From Nocardioides pini (GTDB lineage Bacteria > Actinomycetota > Actinomycetes > Propionibacteriales > Nocardioidaceae), in the NCBI RefSeq assembly GCF_026712185.1, contig NZ_JAPPUX010000001.1:1178001-1242000 (forward strand): a DNA stretch of 64,000 bases, given 5' to 3'. Positions 45,436 to 52,989 of this stretch are shown here, piece by piece. A program made the position numbers and the translations under genes. The notes below the pieces were generated by a model. That model was not told the DNA's origin and ran no database searches. It saw only the letters and a list, made by a program, of their open reading frames with translations. Each line of letters starts with the position of its first letter. Positions within the stretch are counted from its first letter, which is position 1.

Positions 45436-47511
45436 TCAGCCCTCCTGGCTCTGGTCGACGGGTCGGATGAGGAGGCTGCCGCTCGGGTGGACCGTCGCCG
45501 CGTGGTCGCGCAGCACGAGGGTGGTGGAGTCCATCTCGGTGATGACGGCGGGTCCGGGGACCACGTTGCCCGCCTTCAGCAGCGAGCGGTCGTAGACGTC
45601 CGCGTCGACGAGGCCGCCGTCGGACCAGATCCGGTGCCGCTCCACGCGTGCGGACGACGGGTCGGTGCCGCCGTCCTCCAGGTCGACGGACGCCACGTCG
45701 GGGCGGGGGGCGTCGGCGGTGGCGCGGAGCGTCACCAGCTCGTGCTCGGTGTCGAGGACGAAGGAGAAGAGCCGGTCGTGCTCGGTGTCGAAGGCCTTGC
45801 CGAGCGCCTCGAGGCCCCCGCCGCTGCCGTCGAAGGCGTCGATGTCGACCGGCACGGGGATCTCGAAGCCCTGGCCGTGGTAGCGCAGGTCGGCCGCGTA
45901 GGTCACTCGCAGGTCGTCCTCGGGCACGCCCTCGGCGGTCAGGGTCCCACGCGCCGACGCGGCCAGGTCGTCCAGGATGGCCCGGAGACCGTCGTCGGTG
46001 AGCTCGGAGAAGCGGCGTACGAGCGTGCGGACCGCCTCGTCGCGCAGGCTGGTCGTCGCGTCGCCGTAGGCGCAGAGCACGCCGGGGGAGGGCGGGATGA
46101 TGACCGGCCACGACCCGGTCAGCCGCCCGAGCGCGTTGGCGTGCAGCGGGCCGGCGCCGCCGAACGCGACGAGCGCGAAGTCGCGGGGGTCGAACCCCTG
46201 CTGCACCGAGACCAGGCGCAGCGCCCCGAACATGTTCTCGTTGACGATGTCGATGATCCCGGCCGCGGCGGCCTCGACCGAGTCCAGGCCGGTGGCGTCC
46301 GCGATGGTCTGGACGGCGGTGCGGGCCGCCTCGGGGTCCAGTGCGACCTCGCCGCCGGCGAGCGCCGAGGGGAGGTGCCCCAGCACCACGTTGGCGTCGG
46401 TCACCGTCGGCTCGGTCCCGCCGGCCGCGTACGCCGCGGGCCCGGGCGCCGCGCCCGCTGACTGGGGGCCGACCCGCAGCGCCTGGGTGAGCGGGGGGAC
46501 GTGCGCGATGGAGCCGCCGCCGGCGCCGACGGTGCGCACGTCGACCGACGTGGCCCGCACCTTGAGGTCACCGACGGTGGTCTCGCGACCGATGCGCGGC
46601 GTGAGGTCCTCGACCAGCGCGACGTCGGTCGACGTGCCGCCCATGTCGAAGGTGAGGAAGTTGCGGTGCCCGGTCTGGGCGGCCACCCAGGCTGCTCCCG
46701 TCACGCCTCCGGCGGGTCCGGACAGCAGCAGGTTCACGGGGTTGTCAGCGGCCACGCTCGCGGAGACGAGGCCGCCGTCGCTGCGCAGGATCGACAGCGA
46801 GCCGCTGACGCCCGAGTCGCGCAGCTGGCCCTCCAGGTTGGCGACGTAGCGCTTGACCTGGGGCTGCACCGCGGCGTTGGCGACCGTGGTGATCGTCCGC
46901 TCGTACTCCCGCAGCTCCGGGAGGACCGACGAGGACATCGACACCGTGAGACCGGGCAGCTCCTCGGCGGCGATCTCGCGCACCCGCTGCTCGTGGGCGG
47001 GGTTGGCGTAGGAGTTGATGAGGCTGATGCTCAGGGCCTCGATGCCGCGGCCCGCCAGGGCGCGCAGCTGGGTGCGGACGTCGTCCTCGTCGAGCTCGGT
47101 GACCACGCTGCCGTCGCTGGCGATGCGCCCCCGCACCTCGACGGTGTCCTCGAGGGCGGCGAGCGGCTCGGGCTTGGGCCAGATGATCCAGCCCGCGAGC
47201 CCGCCGGGGACGAACGACCGCGCGATCTGGAGGACCTGCCGGAACCCGTGGGTGGTGACCAGGCCGACCCGGGCGCCCTTGCCCTCGAGGATCGCGTTGG
47301 TCGCGACGGTCGTCCCGTGGAAGACGTCGCCGACCGCGCTCCGCTCGATGCCGGCGGCGGCACAGGCCTGGTCGATGCCACGCAGGACGCCCACCGACTG
47401 GTCCTCGGGCGTGGAGGAGGTCTTGGCACGGAACGTCGCGCCGGAGTCCTCGTCGATCAACAGGATGTCGGTGAACGTGCCACCCACATCGACTCCGAGC
47501 CGGTAGGTCAT
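45436..47511 (-). CDS. hyuA: Hydantoinase A/oxoprolinase family subunit (ATP-binding)
   Basis: The 691-aa ASKHA-fold subunit has YRLGVDVGGTFTDILLIDED at the N-terminus (phosphate 1 loop), FHGTTVATNAILEGKGARVG, MSSSVLPELREYERTITTVA and the second ATP motif FLTFDMGGTSTDVALVEDL. ADAVGAGGGSIA-type and FGGAGPLHANAL segments follow. AAGGAGAGAGC precedes the ATG. It activates the cyclic amide carbonyl with ATP for hydrolysis by HyuB. It is the second gene of the five-gene operon, 28 bp after the CoA-transferase. Confidence 0.92.
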   Translation of the reverse strand: MTYRLGVDVGGTFTDILLIDEDSGATFRAKTSSTPEDQSVGVLRGIDQACAAAGIERSAVGDVFHGTTVATNAILEGKGARVGLVTTHGFRQVLQIARSFVPGGLAGWIIWPKPEPLAALEDTVEVRGRIASDGSVVTELDEDDVRTQLRALAGRGIEALSISLINSYANPAHEQRVREIAAEELPGLTVSMSSSVLPELREYERTITTVANAAVQPQVKRYVANLEGQLRDSGVSGSLSILRSDGGLVSASVAADNPVNLLLSGPAGGVTGAAWVAAQTGHRNFLTFDMGGTSTDVALVEDLTPRIGRETTVGDLKVRATSVDVRTVGAGGGSIAHVPPLTQALRVGPQSAGAAPGPAAYAAGGTEPTVTDANVVLGHLPSALAGGEVALDPEAARTAVQTIADATGLDSVEAAAAGIIDIVNENMFGALRLVSVQQGFDPRDFALVAFGGAGPLHANALGRLTGSWPVIIPPSPGVLCAYGDATTSLRDEAVRTLVRRFSELTDDGLRAILDDLAASARGTLTAEGVPEDDLRVTYAADLRYHGQGFEIPVPVDIDAFDGSGGGLEALGKAFDTEHDRLFSFVLDTEHELVTLRATADAPRPDVASVDLEDGGTDPSSARVERHRIWSDGGLVDADVYDRSLLKAGNVVPGPAVITEMDSTTLVLRDHAATVHPSGSLLIRPVDQSQEG

Positions 47512-47539
47512 GCTCTCTCCTTGGTGGTCGGTGGTGCGC

Positions 47540-48745
47540 TCAGATGACGCCGTCGGCGCGGAGGGACGACAGATCGTCGTCCTGCAGCCCCAGCAGGCCG
47601 CGGTAGACGACGTCGTTGTGCTCGCCCAGGGCCGGTCCGACGTGTCGGACCGAACCGGGGCTCTCCGAGAGCTTGGGGGCGACGTTGTGCATCGCGAACT
47701 CACCCAGGTCGGGGTGGGCCAGGCGGACGATGGCCTCGCGGGCGGCGAAGTGCTCGTCGGCCAGCATGTCCTTGGCGCGGAAGATGCGCCCGGCGGGGAC
47801 GCCGCCGGCGTGCAGGCGCTCGAGGAGGTCGTCTGCGTGCAGCGTCGTGCTCCACGCGGCGATGAGGCCGTCGAGGTCCTCCATGTGCTTCCCGCGGGCG
47901 CCGTGCGTCGCGTAGTGCTCGTCCGTGGCCAGCTCGGGGCGGCCCATCACGTCGGCCAGCCGGCGGAACACGGTGTCCTGGTTGGCGGCGATGAGCACCA
48001 TCTCCCCGTCGGCGGTGGGGTAGACGTTGCTCGGCGAGACGTTGGGCAGGGTCGTGCCGGTCCGCTCGCGCTGGTAGCCGGCCACCTGCCACTCCGGGAC
48101 CAGCGACTCCATCAGGGCCAGCACGGCCTCGTAGATGGCGGAGTCGACCACCTGGCCGCGACCCGTGCGGCCGCGCTGGTGCAGGGCGACGAGCGTGCCC
48201 AGGCAGGCGAAGGTGGCGGCGAGCGAGTCGCCGAGCGAGACGCCGGCGCGCGCCGGTGGCCGGTCGGGGTCGCCGGTGACGTAGCGGATCCCGCCCATCG
48301 CCTCGCCGATGGAGCCGTAGCCGGCGCGGGACGCGTACGGGCCGGTCTGCCCGAACCCGGTGACCCGGGTGACGACGAGCCCGGGGTTGGTCTCCCACAG
48401 CGTCTCGGGGGCCAGGCCCCACCGCTCGAGGGTGCCGGGGCGGAAGTTCTCGATCAGCACGTCGGCCTCGGCGACGAGGCGCCGGACCAGGTCCTGGCCG
48501 CGCTCGGTGCGCAGGTCGGCGGTGACCGACAGTTTGTTGCGCGCCACGACGGGCCACCACAGCGACTGGCCGTAGGGCTTCTCCCGTCCCCACTGGCGCA
48601 TCGGGTCGCCGGTCGCCGGGTCCTCGACCTTGATGACCTCGGCGCCGAAGTCGCCGAGCAGCTGGCCGCAGAACGGGCCGGCGAGGAGCTGGCCCAGCTC
48701 GACGACGCGCAGGTCGTCGAGGGGGAGAGGCGACGGTGAGGCCAC
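47540..48745 (-). CDS. CaiB/BaiF family CoA-transferase
   Basis: The 401-aa class-III CoA-transferase has VVELGQLLAGPFCGQLLGDF, GAEVIKVEDPATGDPMRQWG, KLSVTADLRTERGQDLV, ADVLIENFRPGTLERWGL and TGFGQTGPYASRAGYGSIG. The catalytic Asp173 lies in GVSLGDSLAA, matching the formyl-CoA-transferase Asp. The GTG at 48745 has AAAGGG upstream. It is the first gene of the hyu operon and probably attaches CoA to the carboxylate released after ring opening. The donor and acceptor are unknown. Confidence 0.88.
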   Translation of the reverse strand: MASPSPLPLDDLRVVELGQLLAGPFCGQLLGDFGAEVIKVEDPATGDPMRQWGREKPYGQSLWWPVVARNKLSVTADLRTERGQDLVRRLVAEADVLIENFRPGTLERWGLAPETLWETNPGLVVTRVTGFGQTGPYASRAGYGSIGEAMGGIRYVTGDPDRPPARAGVSLGDSLAATFACLGTLVALHQRGRTGRGQVVDSAIYEAVLALMESLVPEWQVAGYQRERTGTTLPNVSPSNVYPTADGEMVLIAANQDTVFRRLADVMGRPELATDEHYATHGARGKHMEDLDGLIAAWSTTLHADDLLERLHAGGVPAGRIFRAKDMLADEHFAAREAIVRLAHPDLGEFAMHNVAPKLSESPGSVRHVGPALGEHNDVVYRGLLGLQDDDLSSLRADGVI

Positions 48746-48755
48746 GGAAGCCCTT

Positions 48756-48765
48756 TCGTATGCAA
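48756..48765. promoter_or_regulatory. GntR/FCD operator copy 1
   Basis: TCGTATGCAA lies 10 bp upstream of the CoA-transferase GTG. It matches the reverse complement of the copy at 48853-48862 in nine of ten positions and sits where a repressor would block the operon. Confidence 0.5.
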
Positions 48766-48852
48766 CGCGGGAACGGGGTGTGAGCCAAGTCATACGTGCT
48801 GACGGTGACGCTAGCGAGGACAGGGCGACGCCGTCAACGGGCGTCTCGCGGA

Positions 48853-48862
48853 TTGCATACAA
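48853..48862. promoter_or_regulatory. GntR/FCD operator copy 2
   Basis: TTGCATACAA is a near-palindrome of the TTGnATnCAA type used by FCD-class GntR regulators. It lies 22 bp in front of the regulator's -10 (TAGGGT, 48885-48890), so autoregulation is likely. Confidence 0.55.
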
Positions 48863-48898
48863 TATGGGGACGCGGTGGCGCTGCTAGGGTTCGCGACC

Positions 48899-49597
48899 AT
48901 GACCCAGGACGCGGGCGCGGACGCCGGCAAGGCCGCCGAGGTCACCTACGCCACCATCCGCCGGCAGATCCTCAGCGGCGAGCGCGCGAGCGGGGAGTGG
49001 TTGCGGGAGGGCGACCTCGCCGCGGTCATCGGGGTGAGCCGTACGCCGGTGCGGGAGGCCCTGCGACGCCTCGCCGCGGAGGGCCTGGTCAGGCACGAGC
49101 CCAACCGGGGCGTGCAGGTCGAGGACTGGGGCGTGGCGGACCTCGACGAGATCTTCAGCCTGCGCTCGCAGCTCGAGCCGTGGGGGTGCGGTCTCGCCGC
49201 CACCACCGGCCTCGCGGACCTCGACACGCTCGGCCGGCTCGCCGACCGGATGGACGAGGAGGCGCGTCGCGACCCGCCCGACCTCGACGCCATCACCGAG
49301 CTGAACAACGCGTTCCACCGCGGCGTCCTCGAGGCCTCCGGCAACGGGAGGCTCGTCGGGCTGGTGTCGTCGGTGGTGGAGGTGCCGCTCGTGTGGCGCA
49401 CCTTCTCGCACTACTCGCCCGAGGCGATGCGACGCAGCCTGGCCCACCACCACGAGATCGTGCAGGCGCTCGCTGCCGGCGACGCCGAGTGGGCGGAGTC
49501 GGTGATGAGGTCGCACGTCCGCGCCGCCTGGGTGAGCCTGCGGGACGAGCACCCGGTCGCGGGTCAGCCGCGCATCGAGCCGCCGGGCCGGCCGTAG
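48899..49597 (+). CDS. GntR family regulator, FCD subclass, divergent from the hyu operon
   Basis: The 232-aa protein has the GntR winged helix at residues about 15-80 (VTYATIRRQILSGERASGEW, EGDLAAVIGVSRTPVREALR, RLAAEGLVRHEPNRGVQV). The helical FCD ligand domain follows, with metal-type residues in NNAFHRGVLEASGN and HHHEIVQALAAGDAEWAE. Such regulators usually sense carboxylates. TAGGGT lies 8 bases before the ATG. Two matching near-palindromes in the 153-bp divergent gap are its likely sites. The end overlaps the convergent XdhC gene by 34 bp. Confidence 0.9.
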   Translation: MTQDAGADAGKAAEVTYATIRRQILSGERASGEWLREGDLAAVIGVSRTPVREALRRLAAEGLVRHEPNRGVQVEDWGVADLDEIFSLRSQLEPWGCGLAATTGLADLDTLGRLADRMDEEARRDPPDLDAITELNNAFHRGVLEASGNGRLVGLVSSVVEVPLVWRTFSHYSPEAMRRSLAHHHEIVQALAAGDAEWAESVMRSHVRAAWVSLRDEHPVAGQPRIEPPGRP

Positions 49598-50016
49598 GAC
49601 TCGGCGACGACCTCGGCCACCACTGAGAGGGCGATCTCGCCCGGTCCCTTGCCGCCCAGGTCGTGCCCGGCCGGCACGTGCAGGGTGGACACGTCCACGC
49701 CCTCGGCGGCGAGCTCCTCGAGGAGCCCGGCCGCGCGCCCGCGACTGGCCATCATCGCGACGTAGGACGCGTCCGAGGCCAGCGCCGCCCGCAGCACGGC
49801 GGGCGCATCGGGCGCGTCGTGGTCGCACAGGACCACGGCGTCGCCGGGCTGCGGGTCCAAGCCCGGTCCGCCGTCGTCGGCCGACTCGACCAGCACCGTG
49901 CGCCCGGCCGTCGAGGCGATGGCCGCGATCGACCGTGCGATGGGGTTGTCGCTGAGGACCAGGATCCGACCGTGCCGCACGCCGTCGTCGGACCACGGCT
50001 GCTGCCGAGGACTCAT
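49564..50016 (-). CDS. Free-standing XdhC-type Rossmann domain
   Basis: The 150-aa protein matches the C-terminal half of XdhC/CoxI maturation factors: RILVLSDNPIARSIAAIAST, DAVVLCDHDAPDAPAVLRAAL, YVAMMASRGRAAGLLEEL and LHVPAGHDLGGKGPGEIALSVVAEVV. The N-terminal XdhC domain with its molybdenum-cofactor Cys is absent. Full-length XdhC proteins load sulfurated molybdenum cofactor into hydroxylases, and no such hydroxylase is in the window. It is leaderless from the shared -10 at 50024-50033. It may be a reduced or alternative-role protein. Confidence 0.75.
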   Translation of the reverse strand: MSPRQQPWSDDGVRHGRILVLSDNPIARSIAAIASTAGRTVLVESADDGGPGLDPQPGDAVVLCDHDAPDAPAVLRAALASDASYVAMMASRGRAAGLLEELAAEGVDVSTLHVPAGHDLGGKGPGEIALSVVAEVVAESYGRPGGSMRG

Positions 50017-50023
50017 GCCCGCC

Positions 50024-50033
50024 AGCCTAGGCT
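50024..50033. promoter_or_regulatory. Palindromic -10 shared by two divergent leaderless genes
   Basis: AGCCTAGGCT is a perfect palindrome containing TAGGCT on both strands. On the plus strand it ends 6 bases before the ATG at 50040, and on the minus strand 7 bases before the ATG at 50016. The two start codons are only 23 bases apart, so both promoters must use the same core. Confidence 0.65.
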
Positions 50034-50039
50034 CGCGGG

Positions 50040-50972
50040 ATGCCGGTCACCATCCCTCCCGCGCTGCTCGCCCAGCGGGCGCTCGGGGACGACTGGGGGC
50101 GCTGGCTCGACCGGCTGCCCCGGCTCGCGGTCGACCTGCTCGACGAGTGGCGCCTGACCCTGGTCGGCGCGCCGAGGCACGGCTTCTGCTCGCTGGTGCT
50201 CCCCGTCGCCGGCGCCGACGGCACGCCCGGCGCGCTGAAGATCGCCTTCGACGGCGACGACGAGTCGCTCCACGAAGGCCTCGCGCTGCAGCACTGGGGC
50301 GGCAGGGGCGCCGTACGGCTCCAGCGGGCCGACCCGCGCCGTCGCGCGCTGCTGCTGGACTGGCTGCCCGGGCCGGACCTCGGCGACTCGTGGGACGTCG
50401 AGGCCTGCGAGGTGGTCGGTGGGCTCTACGGCCGGCTCCACCTCCCGGCGATGCCGCAGCTGGTCGCCCTCTCGTCCTTCGTCGAGCGCTGGTTGGGCGA
50501 CCTCGAGGAGCTCGGTCGCGCGCTCCCGGTCCCGCCGCGCTACGTCGAGCAGGCACTCTCGCTCGGTCCGGACCTGCTCGCCGGCGACGCGGCGCCGGTC
50601 GTCGTGCACGGCGACCTGCACTACGCCAACGTGATGGCCGACGAGACGGGGGAGTGGCTGGCCATCGACCCCAAGCCGATGGCCGGCGACCCGCACTACG
50701 AGCCCGCGCCGATGCTCTGGAACCGGATGGACGAGCTGAGCGGTCCGGGCGCCGTCGGCTCCGTGCGTGACGGCATCCGCCGCCGCTTCCACGCCCTGGT
50801 CGACGCGGCCGGCCTCGACGAGGCGCGCGCCCGGGACTGGGTCGTCGTGCGGATGGTGCTCAACGCCGGCTGGGCGGTGCAGGACGCGCAGCGGGCCGGG
50901 CGTCGCCTGGCGAGGGACGAGCAGGACTGGATCACCCGCTGCATCGCCATCACGAAGGCCGTGCAGGACTGA
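50040..50972 (+). CDS. Aminoglycoside/hydroxyurea phosphotransferase-like kinase
   Basis: The 310-aa protein resembles the APH(6)/hydroxyurea phosphotransferase family: LTLVGAPRHGFCSLVLPV, ALKIAFDGDDESLHEG with the ATP lysine, PVVVHGDLHYANVMADETG as the catalytic loop and WLAIDPKPMAGDPHYEPAPM as the metal segment. GRRLARDEQDWITRCIA ends it. It is leaderless. It differs from the tandem pair near 34 kb. The natural substrate is unknown. Confidence 0.83.
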   Translation: MPVTIPPALLAQRALGDDWGRWLDRLPRLAVDLLDEWRLTLVGAPRHGFCSLVLPVAGADGTPGALKIAFDGDDESLHEGLALQHWGGRGAVRLQRADPRRRALLLDWLPGPDLGDSWDVEACEVVGGLYGRLHLPAMPQLVALSSFVERWLGDLEELGRALPVPPRYVEQALSLGPDLLAGDAAPVVVHGDLHYANVMADETGEWLAIDPKPMAGDPHYEPAPMLWNRMDELSGPGAVGSVRDGIRRRFHALVDAAGLDEARARDWVVVRMVLNAGWAVQDAQRAGRRLARDEQDWITRCIAITKAVQD

Positions 50973-51024
50973 CGAAAGTCGGAAAGCCGCCCGTCTGACG
51001 GGACATTCGGGGCGTTTGCTACCG

Positions 51025-51049
51025 CTGGGTAAACCCAGTGATCTAGGTT
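51025..51049 (+). promoter_or_regulatory. Promoter region and inverted repeat before the acyl-CoA ligase
   Basis: CTGGGT-AA-ACCCAG (51025-51038) is a 14-bp inverted repeat just ahead of a -10 box TAGGTT (51044-51049), 43 bp before the ATG. The repeat occupies the spacer, so a bound protein would block transcription. Confidence 0.4.
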
Positions 51050-51092
51050 ACAGCCCAAGTCAGCCCCGCCCCGACGAATGAGTAGGTAACAG

Positions 51093-52913
51093 ATGCCGAC
51101 CACCATCGACACGGCCTTCCTCGACACCATGCCGCCCAACGTCGCCGTCCAGTTCTTCGACCGCGTCGGAGCCACCCCTGACGCCGAGGCCTTCCGCTTC
51201 CCCCGCGGTGAGGCGTGGGAGTCCGTCACCTGGAAGCAGGCCGGGGACAAGGTCGAGGCGCTGGCCGCCGGCCTGATCGCGCTGGGCGTCGAGCCCGAGC
51301 AGCGCGTCGGCATCGCGTCGGGCACGCGCTACGAGTGGATCCTCGCGGACCTCGCGATCATGTGCGCCGCCGGCGCCACCACCACGGTCTACCCGAGCAC
51401 CAACGCCGAGGACACCGTCTACATCCTGGGCGACTCCGAGAGCCGCGTCGTCTTCGCCGAGGACGACGAGCAGGTCGCCAAGCTCACCGCCCACCGCTCC
51501 GAGCTGCCCCACGTGACCAAGGTCGTCACCTTCGAGGGCGCGACCGACGGCGACTGGGTGATGTCCCTGGAGGACCTCGCGGCGCTGGGCGCGGAGAAGC
51601 TCGCCGAGCAGCCCGACGTGGTGCGTACGACGTCGCAGGCGATCCGTCCCGACCAGCTGGCCACCCTCATCTACACGTCCGGCACGACCGGCCGCCCCAA
51701 GGGCGTGCGGCTGCGTCACTCGTCCTGGGTCTACGAGGGCGAGGCGATCCGCGCGCAGGGCATCCTCGGTCCCGACGACCTCGAGTTCCGCTGGCTGCCG
51801 ATGGCCCACTCCTTCGGCAAGGTGCTGATGTCCACGCAGATGGCCTGTGGCTTCGCCGCGGCGATCGACGGCCGGGTCGAGAAGATCGTCGACAACCTGG
51901 GCGTCGTGAAGCCGACCTTCATGGGTGCCGCGCCGCGCATCTTCGAGAAGGCCCACGGCCGCATCGTCACCATGCAGGCCGCGGAGGGCGGTGCCAAGGA
52001 GAAGATCTTCAAGAAGGCCTTCGACGTCGGCCTCGAGGTCGAGCGCCGCAAGCGCGAGGGCAAGTCCGTGCCGATCGGCCTCAAGGTCCAGCACGGCCTC
52101 TTCGACAAGCTCGTCTTCTCCAAGATCCGCGACCGCTTCGGCGGCAACGTCCGCTTCTTCATCTCCGGTGCCGCGGCCCTCAACCGCGACATCGCCGAGT
52201 GGTTCGGCGTCGCCGGCATCAAGATCCTCGAGGGCTACGGCCTCACCGAGACCTCCGCGGGCTCGTTCGTCAACCACCCCGACCGCAACAAGTTCGGCAC
52301 CGTGGGCCCGGTCTTCCCGGGGAGCGAGGTCAAGCTCGGCGACAACGACGAGATCATGATCAAGGGTCCCGGCGTGATGGACGGCTACCACAACCTGCCC
52401 GAGGAGACCGCCAAGACGCTGACCTCCGACGGCTGGCTGCACACCGGTGACAAGGGCGCCCTCGACGAGGACGGCCACCTGGTCATCACGGGTCGCATCA
52501 AGGAGCTCTTCAAGACCTCCGGCGGCAAGTACATCGCGCCGCCGGCGATCGAGTCGAAGTTCAAGGCCGTGTGCCCCTATGCCAGCCAGTTCATGGTCTT
52601 CGGCGACGAGCGCAACTACTGCGTCGCGCTCGTCACCCTGGACCCCGACGCGATGGCGGGCTGGGCCGAGGAGAACGGCATGGGCGGCAGGTCCTACACC
52701 GAGATCGTGCAGTCCGACGAGGTGCAGAAGATGGTCGGCGGCTACGTCGACGAGCTCAACAGCCACCTCAACCGCTGGGAGACCATCAAGAAGTGGAAGC
52801 TCCTCGACCACGACCTCACGGTCGAGTCGGGCGAGCTGACCCCGTCGATGAAGGTCAAGCGCAACGTCGTCCAGGAGAACAACCAGGCGCTCATCGAGCA
52901 GATGTACGCCTAG
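51093..52913 (+). CDS. Long-chain fatty acyl-CoA synthetase (AMP-forming)
   Basis: The 606-aa ANL-superfamily enzyme activates fatty acids to acyl-CoA. The AMP-binding P-loop is LIYTSGTTGRPKGVRLRHSS at about residue 190. WLPMAHSFGKVLMSTQMACG, RFFISGAAALNRDIAEWFGV, ILEGYGLTETSAGSFV, WLHTGDKGALDEDGHLVITG and GRIKELFKTSGGKYIAP with the C-terminal Lys motif follow. It resembles FadD15-type ligases. The message ends at a 17-bp hairpin at 52924-52961. Confidence 0.92.
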   Translation: MPTTIDTAFLDTMPPNVAVQFFDRVGATPDAEAFRFPRGEAWESVTWKQAGDKVEALAAGLIALGVEPEQRVGIASGTRYEWILADLAIMCAAGATTTVYPSTNAEDTVYILGDSESRVVFAEDDEQVAKLTAHRSELPHVTKVVTFEGATDGDWVMSLEDLAALGAEKLAEQPDVVRTTSQAIRPDQLATLIYTSGTTGRPKGVRLRHSSWVYEGEAIRAQGILGPDDLEFRWLPMAHSFGKVLMSTQMACGFAAAIDGRVEKIVDNLGVVKPTFMGAAPRIFEKAHGRIVTMQAAEGGAKEKIFKKAFDVGLEVERRKREGKSVPIGLKVQHGLFDKLVFSKIRDRFGGNVRFFISGAAALNRDIAEWFGVAGIKILEGYGLTETSAGSFVNHPDRNKFGTVGPVFPGSEVKLGDNDEIMIKGPGVMDGYHNLPEETAKTLTSDGWLHTGDKGALDEDGHLVITGRIKELFKTSGGKYIAPPAIESKFKAVCPYASQFMVFGDERNYCVALVTLDPDAMAGWAEENGMGGRSYTEIVQSDEVQKMVGGYVDELNSHLNRWETIKKWKLLDHDLTVESGELTPSMKVKRNVVQENNQALIEQMYA

Positions 52914-52923
52914 GACCACGTGA

Positions 52924-52961
52924 CGGACGGGTGCCGGTGGGGGACCACTGGCACCCGTCCG
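52924..52961. terminator. Strong terminator after the acyl-CoA ligase
   Basis: The arms 52924-52940 and 52945-52961 (CGGACGGGTGCCGGTGG with CCACTGGCACCCGTCCG) pair over 17 bp, with one G-U, around a GGGA tetraloop. It starts 11 bp after the stop. No T-run follows. Confidence 0.8.
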
Positions 52962-52989
52962 CGCGTGCGGCACGTGGTTGGATACCGGC

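Noticed and set aside
43021-46461. An 1146-codon open frame antisense to the amidase, hyuB and hyuA genes
   Set aside because: Same compositional artefact; the minus-strand genes have intact catalytic motifs.
48360-48420. Loss of the catalytic Asp in the CoA-transferase (GYGSIG segment)
   Set aside because: The family Asp corresponds to Asp173 in GVSLGDS, which is present, so the enzyme looks intact.
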